Shown in pieces: positions 32,211 to 40,343 of a stretch of DNA of 64,000 nt. The stretch is from Sporolactobacillus kofuensis (lineage in GTDB: Bacteria > Bacillota > Bacilli > Bacillales > Sporolactobacillaceae). Within the stretch, counting starts at the first letter, position 1. Each line of letters opens with the position of its first letter. Position numbers and translations under genes: made by a program. The stretch spans positions 62,001 through 126,000 of the forward strand of contig NZ_JAMXWN010000004.1 in assembly GCF_024125425.1 (NCBI RefSeq). Reading direction: 5' to 3'. Under the pieces are notes generated by a model. That model saw only the letters and a list, made by a program, of their open reading frames with translations. It did not search any database and had not been told where the DNA came from.

Positions 32211-32983
32211 ACGGTTCAGATACGATCCATACAACATCCCTGCTCATCGCTTCTTCACTCGTGTTTGTCACCCTTTTCTTCTCGTACTGGCAAAAATTGA
32301 AACTTGAGAAGGAAACCTTAATCAGCGTGATCCGAGCAGTCATCCAGCTTGTCGCCGTTGGCTATGTATTAACTTTCGTGTTCGGCATTAAACATCCTGC
32401 TTTTACCACCTTTTTACTACTCTTCATGACTTTCAATGCTGCCTATAATGCTGCGAAAAGAGGAAAAGAAATCAAGCGCGGCTTGCTGATTTCTTTTCTC
32501 TCTATTGCTATAGGAACACTTGTCACGCTGATCATACTCATCTTGTCAGGAATCATCCATTATGAACCGTACCAGATCATTCCGATCGGCGGCATGATTA
32601 TCAGCAATGCCATGGTTGCGCTCGGATTGTGCTATAAACAAATGGCTGCTGAATTCAAAGCCAGACGTGATGAAATTGAGACCAAGCTTGCTTTAGGAGC
32701 AGATATTCTTCCTTCATCTAAGGACATTATCCGTGATTGTATTAAGACGGGAATGGTACCAACGATTGATTCTGCGAAGACATTAGGTATCGTCTCGCTG
32801 CCCGGCATGATGACCGGGCTCATACTTGCTGGGACGTCACCACTTGAAGCGATTAAGTATCAAATCATGGTGACTTTCATGCTGCTCTCAACCACAGCCA
32901 TTTCTTCATTTATTGCCTGTTATTTAGCTTATAAGGGCTTTTTCAACAGCAGAAAACAGCTCGTTGATCGAAGTGAACGGTAA
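32207..32983 (+). CDS. fetB: FetB/YbbM-family iron export permease
   Basis: A 258-residue permease of the UPF0014 family with seven hydrophobic segments. Conserved stretches are RAVIQLVAVGYVLTFVF, IIPIGGMIISNAMVALGLCY, the cytoplasmic EIETKLALGAD with DCIKTGMVPTID, and SLPGMMTGLILAGTSPLEAI. Together with FetA it forms an iron exporter. It ends before a bidirectional terminator shared with a DUF1801 protein gene on the other strand. Confidence 0.94.
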   Translation: MNGSDTIHTTSLLIASSLVFVTLFFSYWQKLKLEKETLISVIRAVIQLVAVGYVLTFVFGIKHPAFTTFLLLFMTFNAAYNAAKRGKEIKRGLLISFLSIAIGTLVTLIILILSGIIHYEPYQIIPIGGMIISNAMVALGLCYKQMAAEFKARRDEIETKLALGADILPSSKDIIRDCIKTGMVPTIDSAKTLGIVSLPGMMTGLILAGTSPLEAIKYQIMVTFMLLSTTAISSFIACYLAYKGFFNSRKQLVDRSER

Positions 32984-33011
32984 ATACTTTTTCACCGATG
33001 AATTCAGAAAA

Positions 33012-33048
33012 AGAGGAGAAATGATCGATCAATCATTTCTCCTTTTTT
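33012..33048. terminator. Bidirectional terminator between fetB and the DUF1801 gene
   Basis: GGAGAAATGAT at 33015-33025 pairs perfectly with ATCATTTCTCC at 33032-33042. It is flanked by six T on the plus side and A-rich sequence on the other, so it can serve both convergent genes. Confidence 0.85.
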
Positions 33049-33413
33049 GCGGCCTTCTTTTTGTTTTCGTTCACTCTATAGGAAACGATGCGGCGAATGA
33101 GCGCAAAGGGGAGCGGCTGATCAATTGGAAACTGAATCGTTCCTTTAGATGTTTTGTAGCTCGTAAGCTCTTGTTGAAAAGCTGCGACCCCACTTGCCCC
33201 TGGGTAAAAGCCGATATGTTTTTTGTACGCAGCAAAATGGACCAAATTCCCGTGCAAGGCAAAGGTTGGCATTTGGTAGCTGATCTTTTCCGTTGCATCC
33301 GGCACGTCATCATGGATCACCTGACGGAGCATCTGAAGCATCTCTTGAACAGATTCAGGAAACAGGGCAATGTAGGCATCGATGGATGGAACCGTCGTTT
33401 TTTTGATCTCCAT
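33033..33413 (-). CDS. DUF1801 protein, frataxin-like YdhG/Fra type
   Basis: A 126-residue protein with the DUF1801 pattern VPSIDAYIALFPESVQEMLQ, EKISYQMPTFALHG, YKKHIGFYPGASGVAAF and the lysine-rich tail. The Bacillus relative is described as a frataxin-like iron chaperone for Fe-S assembly. Its stop lies within the bidirectional terminator shared with the iron exporter FetAB, a suggestive iron-linked neighbourhood. ATG follows GAGAGG. Iron function here is an inference from the family. Confidence 0.87.
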   Translation of the reverse strand: MEIKKTTVPSIDAYIALFPESVQEMLQMLRQVIHDDVPDATEKISYQMPTFALHGNLVHFAAYKKHIGFYPGASGVAAFQQELTSYKTSKGTIQFPIDQPLPFALIRRIVSYRVNENKKKAAKKEK

Positions 33414-33669
33414 GTCGTATCCTCTCTAATCACTTTGATTTCTGCTCTTCTCATACCCAATAAGCGACACAAGTATGCACAATAACCCTAATTAACATAC
33501 GTCACTGTCATTTATTGATGACTAAAAGGTGAACCTATGAAAAATTCATGGAATTTTCCTCATTTTTTGTTCCATCTGCGAAAAATATTTGCTATATTAT
33601 GACTAACATGTAAACAATGAGAGACGCCAACTTCCTGATTCTAGAGAATGAACCAAAAGAAGGGTCCCT

Positions 33670-34689
33670 ATGGTCGAAAAGATAAAGAATGTGCAGAAAA
33701 ATGATAGAATCAACGCTCTTTATGTTCTGATTAGCTCCTCTATTTGTTCTGTCCTCATTTCTTTTATTGTCTATTACACAGGTGGGACAAACAATGCCTA
33801 TTCAAATATTATGTACTTACCCATTGCTGTTGTTTCGGCAACAAATGGCAAGATAAAAGGAGTCATTCACGCCCTCCTCAGTGGCCTGTTGCTCGGACCT
33901 TTTATGCCGTTGGATGTGGCTTTACATCAGAGCCAGCCGCTTGAGAATTGGCTGATCCGCTTAATCTTGTATCTCATCATTGCTTTCGTGATCGGCTTTT
34001 TCGCTGATTATCACAAGCAAGAATATGTTAAGAACCTCAGACAGGAAAAAGAACTCTATGAATCGCAGATCGCTACGATTTATTCTTTGGTGCGGCTACT
34101 AGAATCAAGAGATCCTACATCAGGGTTTCATGTTGAACGGGTTGCAGCGTTCTGTAAGCTGCTCGCCAAGAAGCTCCAAGCTATGGCGAAGTACAAAGAT
34201 ATACTTGATGATTCCTATATTAATAATCTCTACAAGTCAAGTCCCCTGCATGACATCGGTAAAGTCGGCATACCTGATCACATTCTTCTGAAACCCGGAA
34301 AACTGACACCTGAAGAATTTTCTGTAATGAAGTCCCATACAACAATAGGCGCGCGTACGCTCTCAGAAGTACATAAAAAATACCCGGGAAATACTTTTTT
34401 GGAACTTGGCATTAATCTTACACGTTGGCACCATGAAAAATGGGATGGGAGCGGCTACCCGGATGGTCTAGCCGGAGAAAAGATTCCCCTCTCTGCAAGG
34501 ATTGTTGCTTTAGCTGATGTTTATGACGCACTACGATCGAAACGGGTTTACAAGCAGGCCTATTCCCATGATAAAGCTGTGAAAATGATTAGAGAAAGCC
34601 GCGGCACGCATTTTGATCCGGATCTTGTCGATGTTTTTCTTCAGTATGCAGATGAATTCAGAGACGCATTTGATCGGTTTGGGGATTAA
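33670..34689 (+). CDS. Membrane HD-GYP cyclic di-GMP phosphodiesterase
   Basis: A 339-residue protein: three or four N-terminal membrane helices (about 15-115), a short coiled linker and an HD-GYP domain (about 135-335). HD is in SSPLHDIGKVGIPD and GYP in HHEKWDGSGYPDGL; DVYDAL and SRGTHFDPDL complete the metal and substrate site. It should hydrolyse c-di-GMP to pGpG or GMP at the membrane. ATG follows AGAAGGG. It converges on a diguanylate cyclase gene with a 76-bp gap, so synthesis and degradation genes sit side by side. Confidence 0.95.
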   Translation: MVEKIKNVQKNDRINALYVLISSSICSVLISFIVYYTGGTNNAYSNIMYLPIAVVSATNGKIKGVIHALLSGLLLGPFMPLDVALHQSQPLENWLIRLILYLIIAFVIGFFADYHKQEYVKNLRQEKELYESQIATIYSLVRLLESRDPTSGFHVERVAAFCKLLAKKLQAMAKYKDILDDSYINNLYKSSPLHDIGKVGIPDHILLKPGKLTPEEFSVMKSHTTIGARTLSEVHKKYPGNTFLELGINLTRWHHEKWDGSGYPDGLAGEKIPLSARIVALADVYDALRSKRVYKQAYSHDKAVKMIRESRGTHFDPDLVDVFLQYADEFRDAFDRFGD

Positions 34690-34765
34690 TCATTCCAGAA
34701 AAATTTACAGATGCGTACACGTATTTCTCACCGTGCAACCATTTCGAAACGACTTTATTTAGATT

Positions 34766-35851
34766 TTAGTTTAACGACACAACCCGATTTCTTCCTTCTC
34801 TTTTTGCTCGATACAGCGCTTGATCTGCACGTTTCATTAAATGAGACAGTTCATCATTTTTCGCATGGGGAATCGTGATTCCGATACTAACACTCAAATC
34901 AAACGTTGTACCACGCTCAAGCTTCATGGTATATCCTTCAATATTTTTCCGAATCCGTTCGGCAATATGGGCAGCCTCAATTTGAGTCGTATTGGCCAGA
35001 AATACAGCAAACTCTTCTCCCCCAATGCGTCCAAAGAGATCATCACCATGCAAAGACCGCCTACAGATATCCGTAACTTTTTGCAAAGCTGCATCTCCAA
35101 TGGCATGTCCAAATGAATCATTGATTTTCTTAAAATGATCAACATCAAAGATAATGAAAACACAAGGCTTCATCTGTTTGAAGTGCTTTGCAAGTTGCTG
35201 TTTGACTAAGTATTCAAAGGATCTTCGATTATGAATACCTGTCAGAACGTCTGTATTCGCAAGTTTAGATAGTTTTTTCTCCATTTGTTCTGAATATTTT
35301 TTATAGAAGAAAGCAGCATAGGCAGCGCCAATAAAGGTAGCTGTAGCATTTGACACATACATAAACAGGGTCATAACATTACTTATTCTCGTGATCGGTG
35401 GATGCGTGTGTGAGTAGCCAAACAAAGATAATGTTGTTGAAAAAAGGAGTAAAGAAACAATGATGCGCAAAGAAATGTGCCATCTTGCGAAGAAAACAAT
35501 AGGGACTAGCGCAAGAAGATAATAATAGTAACCTTGTTCCCAACCAAATACCCAGATACAAATAACAGAATGAACGGCAACTTCACAAACCCATGTAAAG
35601 CTGGCAACGCGCATAAATCCTTTATAAGTAAGCGTCAAACATAACAAATCAAGAAAAATAGCGATGATATTATTTGTGAATGTCAAAAAATTGCCTGATA
35701 CGTAGAAGATGGGGACAAAGAGTACGTGCGCAACACATGCAAAGGTAAATACATTGTTGCAAAATATAAAATATTTCCGATCACTCTCATTATAATTTAA
35801 GCAAACGTTCTTATTATTATTGACTAATACCGCTTTCATAAAACAACTCAT
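34766..35851 (-). CDS. Membrane diguanylate cyclase, paralogue 1
   Basis: A 361-residue protein with about six membrane helices (1-190) and a GGDEF domain (about 200-360) whose active loop is IGGEEF; the phosphate loop is FDVDHFKKINDSFGHAIGD. The I-site position reads HGDD, with His in place of Arg, so product inhibition is probably lost. The sensor half (FACVAHVLFVPIFYVSGN) is clearly homologous to the gene at 36924-38009, which has the same length. Two ATG codons four codons apart are possible starts; the second has better spacing from AGGGA. The paralogue keeps RxxD. Confidence 0.94.
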   Translation of the reverse strand: MSCFMKAVLVNNNKNVCLNYNESDRKYFIFCNNVFTFACVAHVLFVPIFYVSGNFLTFTNNIIAIFLDLLCLTLTYKGFMRVASFTWVCEVAVHSVICIWVFGWEQGYYYYLLALVPIVFFARWHISLRIIVSLLLFSTTLSLFGYSHTHPPITRISNVMTLFMYVSNATATFIGAAYAAFFYKKYSEQMEKKLSKLANTDVLTGIHNRRSFEYLVKQQLAKHFKQMKPCVFIIFDVDHFKKINDSFGHAIGDAALQKVTDICRRSLHGDDLFGRIGGEEFAVFLANTTQIEAAHIAERIRKNIEGYTMKLERGTTFDLSVSIGITIPHAKNDELSHLMKRADQALYRAKREGRNRVVSLN

Positions 35852-35984
35852 TCCCTATATTTTTAATCATCGGAAATTCATCTTATTCGGAAAAGAAAGA
35901 CATCCTTTATTATATCTTATTACCGATTAGAAACTGAATAATTTGCTCCGTCGTAGAAAACAAATTCAGTTTCTACTTAATCGA

Positions 35985-36573
35985 TCAATCCGTGTCCATG
36001 ATTTCTCGTTCGTATTCACTAATCGCTTCATCACTGTCTTGTACATCTTCTAATCCATTTTCTTCGAGAGCAGACTCGATTTCGATATCGTCGAGATCCG
36101 TAGTCCAATAGTCATCAATCCGTTCATCAGAATAGTTATGGACCGGATTCTTTCTTACTGTATCGTAAAATTTGTTACATTCATTTTCTTTTTCATTAGA
36201 TTTTTGATTCGATCTCCTACCGTTAGCGCTTCCATAATGTTCCCTGTAGTATTCTTCATCGATCTGGCTTTGGTCAACGTGACTGATCTGCTCGCAATCC
36301 CCATCCCGTTTGTGCATCATCGAATGGACGAGTTGTTTTGCAATCAATGCACGGTCTGTTCCAGCTGTACCATCCAAATTCACATTCCCTTTCCAACTTA
36401 AAAGGTTCGTCAATATATCCCTTTGTTTCTCATTGGTCACTTGTTCAGAACTGCACTGTTCCTTCAGATCACCACGCACAGGATCTGCCTGTTTATCACT
36501 TGATTCGCCAAAATCAGACAGCAATAGCCTTCTGATACAATTCTTCCAATAAAATCTGGGGTATTTGATTCAC
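35985..36573 (-). pseudogene. Frameshifted acidic protein gene (or +1 frameshift gene)
   Basis: GTG at 36573 follows AAGGA and opens a 19-codon frame, MNQIPQILLEELYQKAIAV, ending at TGA (36514-36516). The +1 frame then continues as a 179-codon acidic, low-complexity frame (LLSDFGESSDKQADP ... SALEENGLEDVQDSDEA) to 35985, which has no ribosome site of its own. Skipping one T at GTC-TGA-T would join both into one protein of about 195 residues. This resembles either a simple frameshift mutation or a stop-associated +1 frameshift of the RF2 type. I know no family. It lies between two paralogous cyclase genes on the same strand. Confidence 0.6.
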
Positions 36574-36814
36574 TGAAAACACATCCTTGCGTGAGCAAAG
36601 CATTTAAAAGATTATATTGAAGAAATGGAACACCTTAACTATTTGTAAGGGATAATCCTGTGATGCTGTAAAAGCATGTGAGAAATTTAACACAATTATA
36701 TCAAAAGTCAATCAATAGATGACTTTTATTGAACCGATTTTTAAGTAAATTAGATGCGGAACTGGGAAAAGTAATAGGATGTGTAATTATTCTGCTATCT
36801 GAGGCTTTCATTTT
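36574..36814. other. Intergenic region upstream of the frameshifted gene
   Basis: Mostly AT-rich. A hairpin AAAAGTCA...TGACTTTT lies near 36702-36731. No gene with a ribosome site was seen. Confidence 0.4.
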
Positions 36815-36845
36815 TCAAAAAAAACACAAGCAAGTTGCTTGTGTT
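36815..36845 (-). terminator. Intrinsic terminator of diguanylate cyclase paralogue 2
   Basis: AAACACAAGC and GCTTGTGTTT form the stem; eight T follow on the minus strand. Confidence 0.88.
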
Positions 36846-36923
36846 TCGTTTGGTCTTAAGATGATTGGGAGCTTTATGGAACCTTTGTGGTAGGCTTTCT
36901 GAGTAGGTTTCTTACCCTTGCCG

Positions 36924-38009
36924 TCAGATTACTGATGCCACACGATTTCTTCCCTCTCTCTTTGCTTGATACAGTGCTTTATCTGCGCGTATCATCAATT
37001 GGGGGAGTTCGTCATGCTTTGCCTTTGGAACCGTGAAGCCAACACTTGCGCTTAAGGCAACCTGGGTGCCACCGTCAAGCTCAATTTGGCAAGCACTAAT
37101 CGTCTTCCGTAATCTTTCGGCAATGTGCGCCGCCTCATCATGACTGGTATGTGCTAGAAAAACGGCGAACTCCTCCCCTCCAATTCGGCCAAAATGGTCC
37201 TGCTCACGTAAGACCTGTTCACATACCTCAGCCATTTTCTGAAGCGCCATATCGCCAACTGCGTGCCCAAATGTATCGTTGATTTTCTTAAAATGATCAA
37301 TATCGAACAGAATTAAGGCACACGGTTTATGATGGTTTAATTGACGCGCAAGCTCCTTTTGGGCTAATCGTTCAAAGGACCGACGATTGTCAACGCCTGT
37401 CAAAACATCCGTATGTGCAAGCATTGACAATTTTCGCTCCAATTTTTCCGAATTGCTGCGATAGTAGAAGGCCGCATAACCGAGTCCGATAAAATTGAGC
37501 GTCACACTCAATAAATACATCAATTCAGACATCTCTGCACTCGTTCGTGTGATCGGCGGAACGGTTTTCGTGTAAAAATAGAAGAAAAGCAACGCAGCGA
37601 ACAGAATACCCGTCAACAGAAACCGCACCACGACATGCCATCTTGAGAAGAATACAATAGGAACCAACGATAGAAAATAGTAATAAAAACCTAGATTCCA
37701 CCCAAAGGCAAGAATGCAAATCGATGCATGAACGACAATTTCAAAAACCCATATAAAGCCCGCCACCCGCAGATAGCCTCTGTTTTTAAGTAATAGGCAA
37801 GCCAAATCAAGACACACAGCGATGATATTCGTGATGAACACAAACCGATTACCAAGCTGATAGAATACAGGCACAAACAAAAAATGAGCAACAAGCGCAA
37901 AAAGAAACATCGTGTTGCAATAAATTGAGAACCGCCGATCACTCTCATGTACATCTGATCGATTTTGCTCGGAACTCTTTTTGAAAATCTCCTTCATGAA
38001 ATTCTTCAT
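36924..38009 (-). CDS. Membrane diguanylate cyclase, paralogue 2
   Basis: A 361-residue protein colinear with the gene at 34766-35851: about six membrane helices with ALVAHFLFVPVFYQLGNRFV and RVAGFIWVFEIVVHASICI, then GGDEF with IGGEEF and FDIDHFKKINDTFGHAVGD. Unlike the paralogue, REQD lies exactly five residues before GGEEF, an intact RxxD inhibitory site. The pair therefore probably arose by duplication and then diverged in feedback control. Start as in the paralogue is ambiguous between two ATG codons four codons apart. Confidence 0.95.
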   Translation of the reverse strand: MKNFMKEIFKKSSEQNRSDVHESDRRFSIYCNTMFLFALVAHFLFVPVFYQLGNRFVFITNIIAVCLDLACLLLKNRGYLRVAGFIWVFEIVVHASICILAFGWNLGFYYYFLSLVPIVFFSRWHVVVRFLLTGILFAALLFFYFYTKTVPPITRTSAEMSELMYLLSVTLNFIGLGYAAFYYRSNSEKLERKLSMLAHTDVLTGVDNRRSFERLAQKELARQLNHHKPCALILFDIDHFKKINDTFGHAVGDMALQKMAEVCEQVLREQDHFGRIGGEEFAVFLAHTSHDEAAHIAERLRKTISACQIELDGGTQVALSASVGFTVPKAKHDELPQLMIRADKALYQAKREGRNRVASVI

Positions 38010-38225
38010 CCTTCATCTATTAATCAGTTCATAAGTCGATTATTTCCTTAAGAAAAAAACATGTTCTATTATACGCTTTTCACAGAAGAAAGGTTGAACG
38101 AATTTCATATTCAAGTATTTTCGTTTATTGATTAATTACGTTCACGTGCATTGTTAATCTGCCAAAATTTTTTCACCCATCCGCTTAATAGTTTTGAAAT
38201 AGTTCACACCCTCTCATACACCAAA

Positions 38226-38252
38226 AAATCATCTCCAATTTTGGAGATGATC
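38226..38252 (-). terminator. Intrinsic terminator of the LLM/FMN-reductase operon
   Basis: ATCATCTCC and GGAGATGAT form a 9-bp stem around AATTTT-like loop, with six T on the minus strand. Confidence 0.88.
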
Positions 38253-38311
38253 GTTTTACTTCTTATTCATTTTTCGCTATCGTCTTTTTCACCACAATCA
38301 ATAATTAGCCT

Positions 38312-38878
38312 TTAAAACCCATACTCCTTTTCCTTTTCTTCGCGTAATTTGGTATAGGTTTTTGTCATAAGCACTGTATCCTCAACCAGTCGGTCGATGC
38401 GGAAAAGGATATCGTCATTAACAATCTGTTTCCGGATAAAGTCTTTTTCCTCGATAAAGACATAAGTCTGCACCATTTGTGCTTTCATATAGGCAAGGAT
38501 AGGCTTGAGCTGTTGCTCGGCAACGAGATAGTGTTTCGGCGAGCCGGCAGTGACCATCATGCTTACCACTTTATCGCGAAATGCGTTCACAGGAAGCAGA
38601 TCAAAGATATTTTTCAATGTTGCGGGAATGGATGCCTGAAAAATCGGTGTGCCAATGATCAGAGCATCGGCTTCCATAATGGCTTTGGCGACACGTTGCG
38701 TATCGCCTTCATATTCGAGATAGTTGCGCCCGTCGCTGAACTGGACTTCATAATCCGCGAGGTCAATGAGTGAAGCATCAACATCAGGATAGTTCTCGTT
38801 TATTACCTTTAGGGCGTAGTCCATTGCCGTCCTCGTCTTGCTGCCTACTCTTGATCCGGATAATCCGACAATCTTCAT
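38312..38878 (-). CDS. NAD(P)H-dependent FMN reductase (SsuE/MsuE-like)
   Basis: A 188-residue flavodoxin-like FMN reductase. KIVGLSGSRVGSKTRTAMDY binds FMN phosphate and ALIIGTPIFQASIPATLKNI with DLLPVNAFRDK are typical of the SsuE group. Its start overlaps the stop of the LLM monooxygenase as ATGA (38875-38878), so the two are coupled: this enzyme would feed reduced FMN to that monooxygenase. The pair resembles alkanesulfonate and related two-component systems, but no sulfonate transporter lies nearby. Confidence 0.92.
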   Translation of the reverse strand: MKIVGLSGSRVGSKTRTAMDYALKVINENYPDVDASLIDLADYEVQFSDGRNYLEYEGDTQRVAKAIMEADALIIGTPIFQASIPATLKNIFDLLPVNAFRDKVVSMMVTAGSPKHYLVAEQQLKPILAYMKAQMVQTYVFIEEKDFIRKQIVNDDILFRIDRLVEDTVLMTKTYTKLREEKEKEYGF

Positions 38879-39954
38879 TCTTGCACCTTCTTATTCGTTT
38901 GCGTGTATTTTCTAATCGCCGGCAAGATTTCCGAACCGATGATTTCAATATTCTTCATTACGTTTTCAAACGGCATGCCACCAAAGTCGATCTGCGCAAT
39001 ATAACGCTGATTGCCGAAGACTTCATGTTGGTAAAGAATTTTTTCGATAATCTGCTGCGGGCTACCGATGTTTATTATACTATGCGGATCGGTACCTTGT
39101 GCGAAGAGCTGTTTCGGGAACCCTTGACCGTTCGTGCGTTTCATCCCTTCGTTAATGCGTGGATACAGCTCACGAAGTGCTTCTTTGGCGGTATCAGCTG
39201 CAAAGAAAAATCCAGCTGTGGTCACCGGAAGTTCTGACGGATCAAAGCCCTGCGCTCGAGCCGCATGGCGATACGCATCAATGGTTTGTTTGAAAGCGGC
39301 AGCAGGCCCACCCAAATGAGCCATAAACATCGGAACGCCTGCGTAACCGGCTTTTATAGCACTTGCCGGTGTTCCCCCGACTGCACGCCAAATGGGTAGC
39401 GATCCATTTTTCGGACGGGGGAGCACTTCAGCATGCTTGAGTGGCGCACGGAATTTTCCCTCCCAGTCGATGACATTCTGCTTGTTAATTTGCAACAGCA
39501 AGTCAAACTTTTCTTCATAGAGTTCCTCGTAATCACGCAAATTATAGCCCAGTAAATCAAACAAGCCGACGCGTGAGGCACGACCACAAATGATTTCAGC
39601 ACGACCGCCTGAAATTAGATCAATCGTCGCAAAGTTTTCGTAGACACGCACTGGATCCGATGTACTGATGATTGTCGACGTACTTCCGATTTTTATCTGC
39701 TTCGTCGCCTGTGCTATGGCTCCGAGAACAACCGCATGCGCTTGCGTTGCAAAATACTCCTGATGGCTTTCCCCGACACTGAAAAAGTCAATGCCTACCT
39801 GGTCCGCCAGTTTCGCATACTCAATAATTTCATGAATGCGCTGTTCTGCTGATATCCGTTCGCCGGTCAATGGATCCGGCAAATGGTCACCAAGTGTATA
39901 AATACCAAATTCAAGCCCTTTGTTTGGGTCTATGCGGTAGTTTTCCATTGTCAT
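38875..39954 (-). CDS. LLM-class flavin-dependent monooxygenase
   Basis: A 359-residue luciferase-like (beta/alpha)8 monooxygenase. LEFGIYTLGDHLPDPLTGE, DFFSVGESHQEYFATQAHAV, IKIGSTSTIISTSDPVRVYE and FDLISGGRAEI-type stretch (IDLISGGRAEIICGRASRVG) are typical of the Atu2307-like/CE1758 group. It uses FMNH2 from the coupled reductase to oxidise an unknown small organic substrate. ATG at 39954 follows AGGGA with 8 nt spacing. A promoter with an overlapping inverted repeat lies upstream (39994-40026), suggesting a dedicated repressor. Confidence 0.93.
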   Translation of the reverse strand: MTMENYRIDPNKGLEFGIYTLGDHLPDPLTGERISAEQRIHEIIEYAKLADQVGIDFFSVGESHQEYFATQAHAVVLGAIAQATKQIKIGSTSTIISTSDPVRVYENFATIDLISGGRAEIICGRASRVGLFDLLGYNLRDYEELYEEKFDLLLQINKQNVIDWEGKFRAPLKHAEVLPRPKNGSLPIWRAVGGTPASAIKAGYAGVPMFMAHLGGPAAAFKQTIDAYRHAARAQGFDPSELPVTTAGFFFAADTAKEALRELYPRINEGMKRTNGQGFPKQLFAQGTDPHSIINIGSPQQIIEKILYQHEVFGNQRYIAQIDFGGMPFENVMKNIEIIGSEILPAIRKYTQTNKKVQE

Positions 39955-39993
39955 CCGGTTCTTCCCTCATTTCGTTCATTTCCCTATACAGTT

Positions 39994-40026
39994 ATTATAA
40001 CTTATTAGCTTACTTTATGTAAGTAA
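39994..40026 (-). promoter_or_regulatory. Promoter with overlapping operator upstream of the LLM/FMN-reductase operon
   Basis: On the minus strand TTACAT (40017-40022) and TATAAT (39994-39999) are 17 bp apart. The perfect inverted repeat TTACTT-tatgt-AAGTAA (40010-40026) covers the -35. This is typical of repressor operators, and similar TTAC...GTAA palindromes are used by MarR/DUF24-type quinone and thiol sensors in bacilli. The regulator is not next to it. Confidence 0.65.
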
Positions 40027-40343
40027 TTAGACAGCACCTCTTGTGATCAACTAACCCCATTAACCTTGCCTTTTATCTAAAGTTAAGTGCAGAAACCGGC
40101 ACCGGTTTTCAAAAAGTGCTCTGAACAAAACTTTCTCTGCACTCATTGCGTATATACAAAAGCAAGGATTCATTTATCGCTATGCTACTTTTCGGAATCG
40201 ATGTGATAAATAGACAGACACTTTTTATGAACGTAGTAGATTATGGTTTATAATGTAGAGACACAAGATTAGCGAGTTACTCATATAACAAATGAGCGGA
40301 TATCGCACCCAAAAATAGAATTGGTTAATTACTAGGAGTGAAC
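40027..40343. other. Intergenic region between divergent operons
   Basis: About 320 bp upstream of the acyl-CoA synthetase-like gene, on the far side of the LLM promoter. No gene or repeat was recognised; the promoter of the plus-strand gene should be here. Confidence 0.4.
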
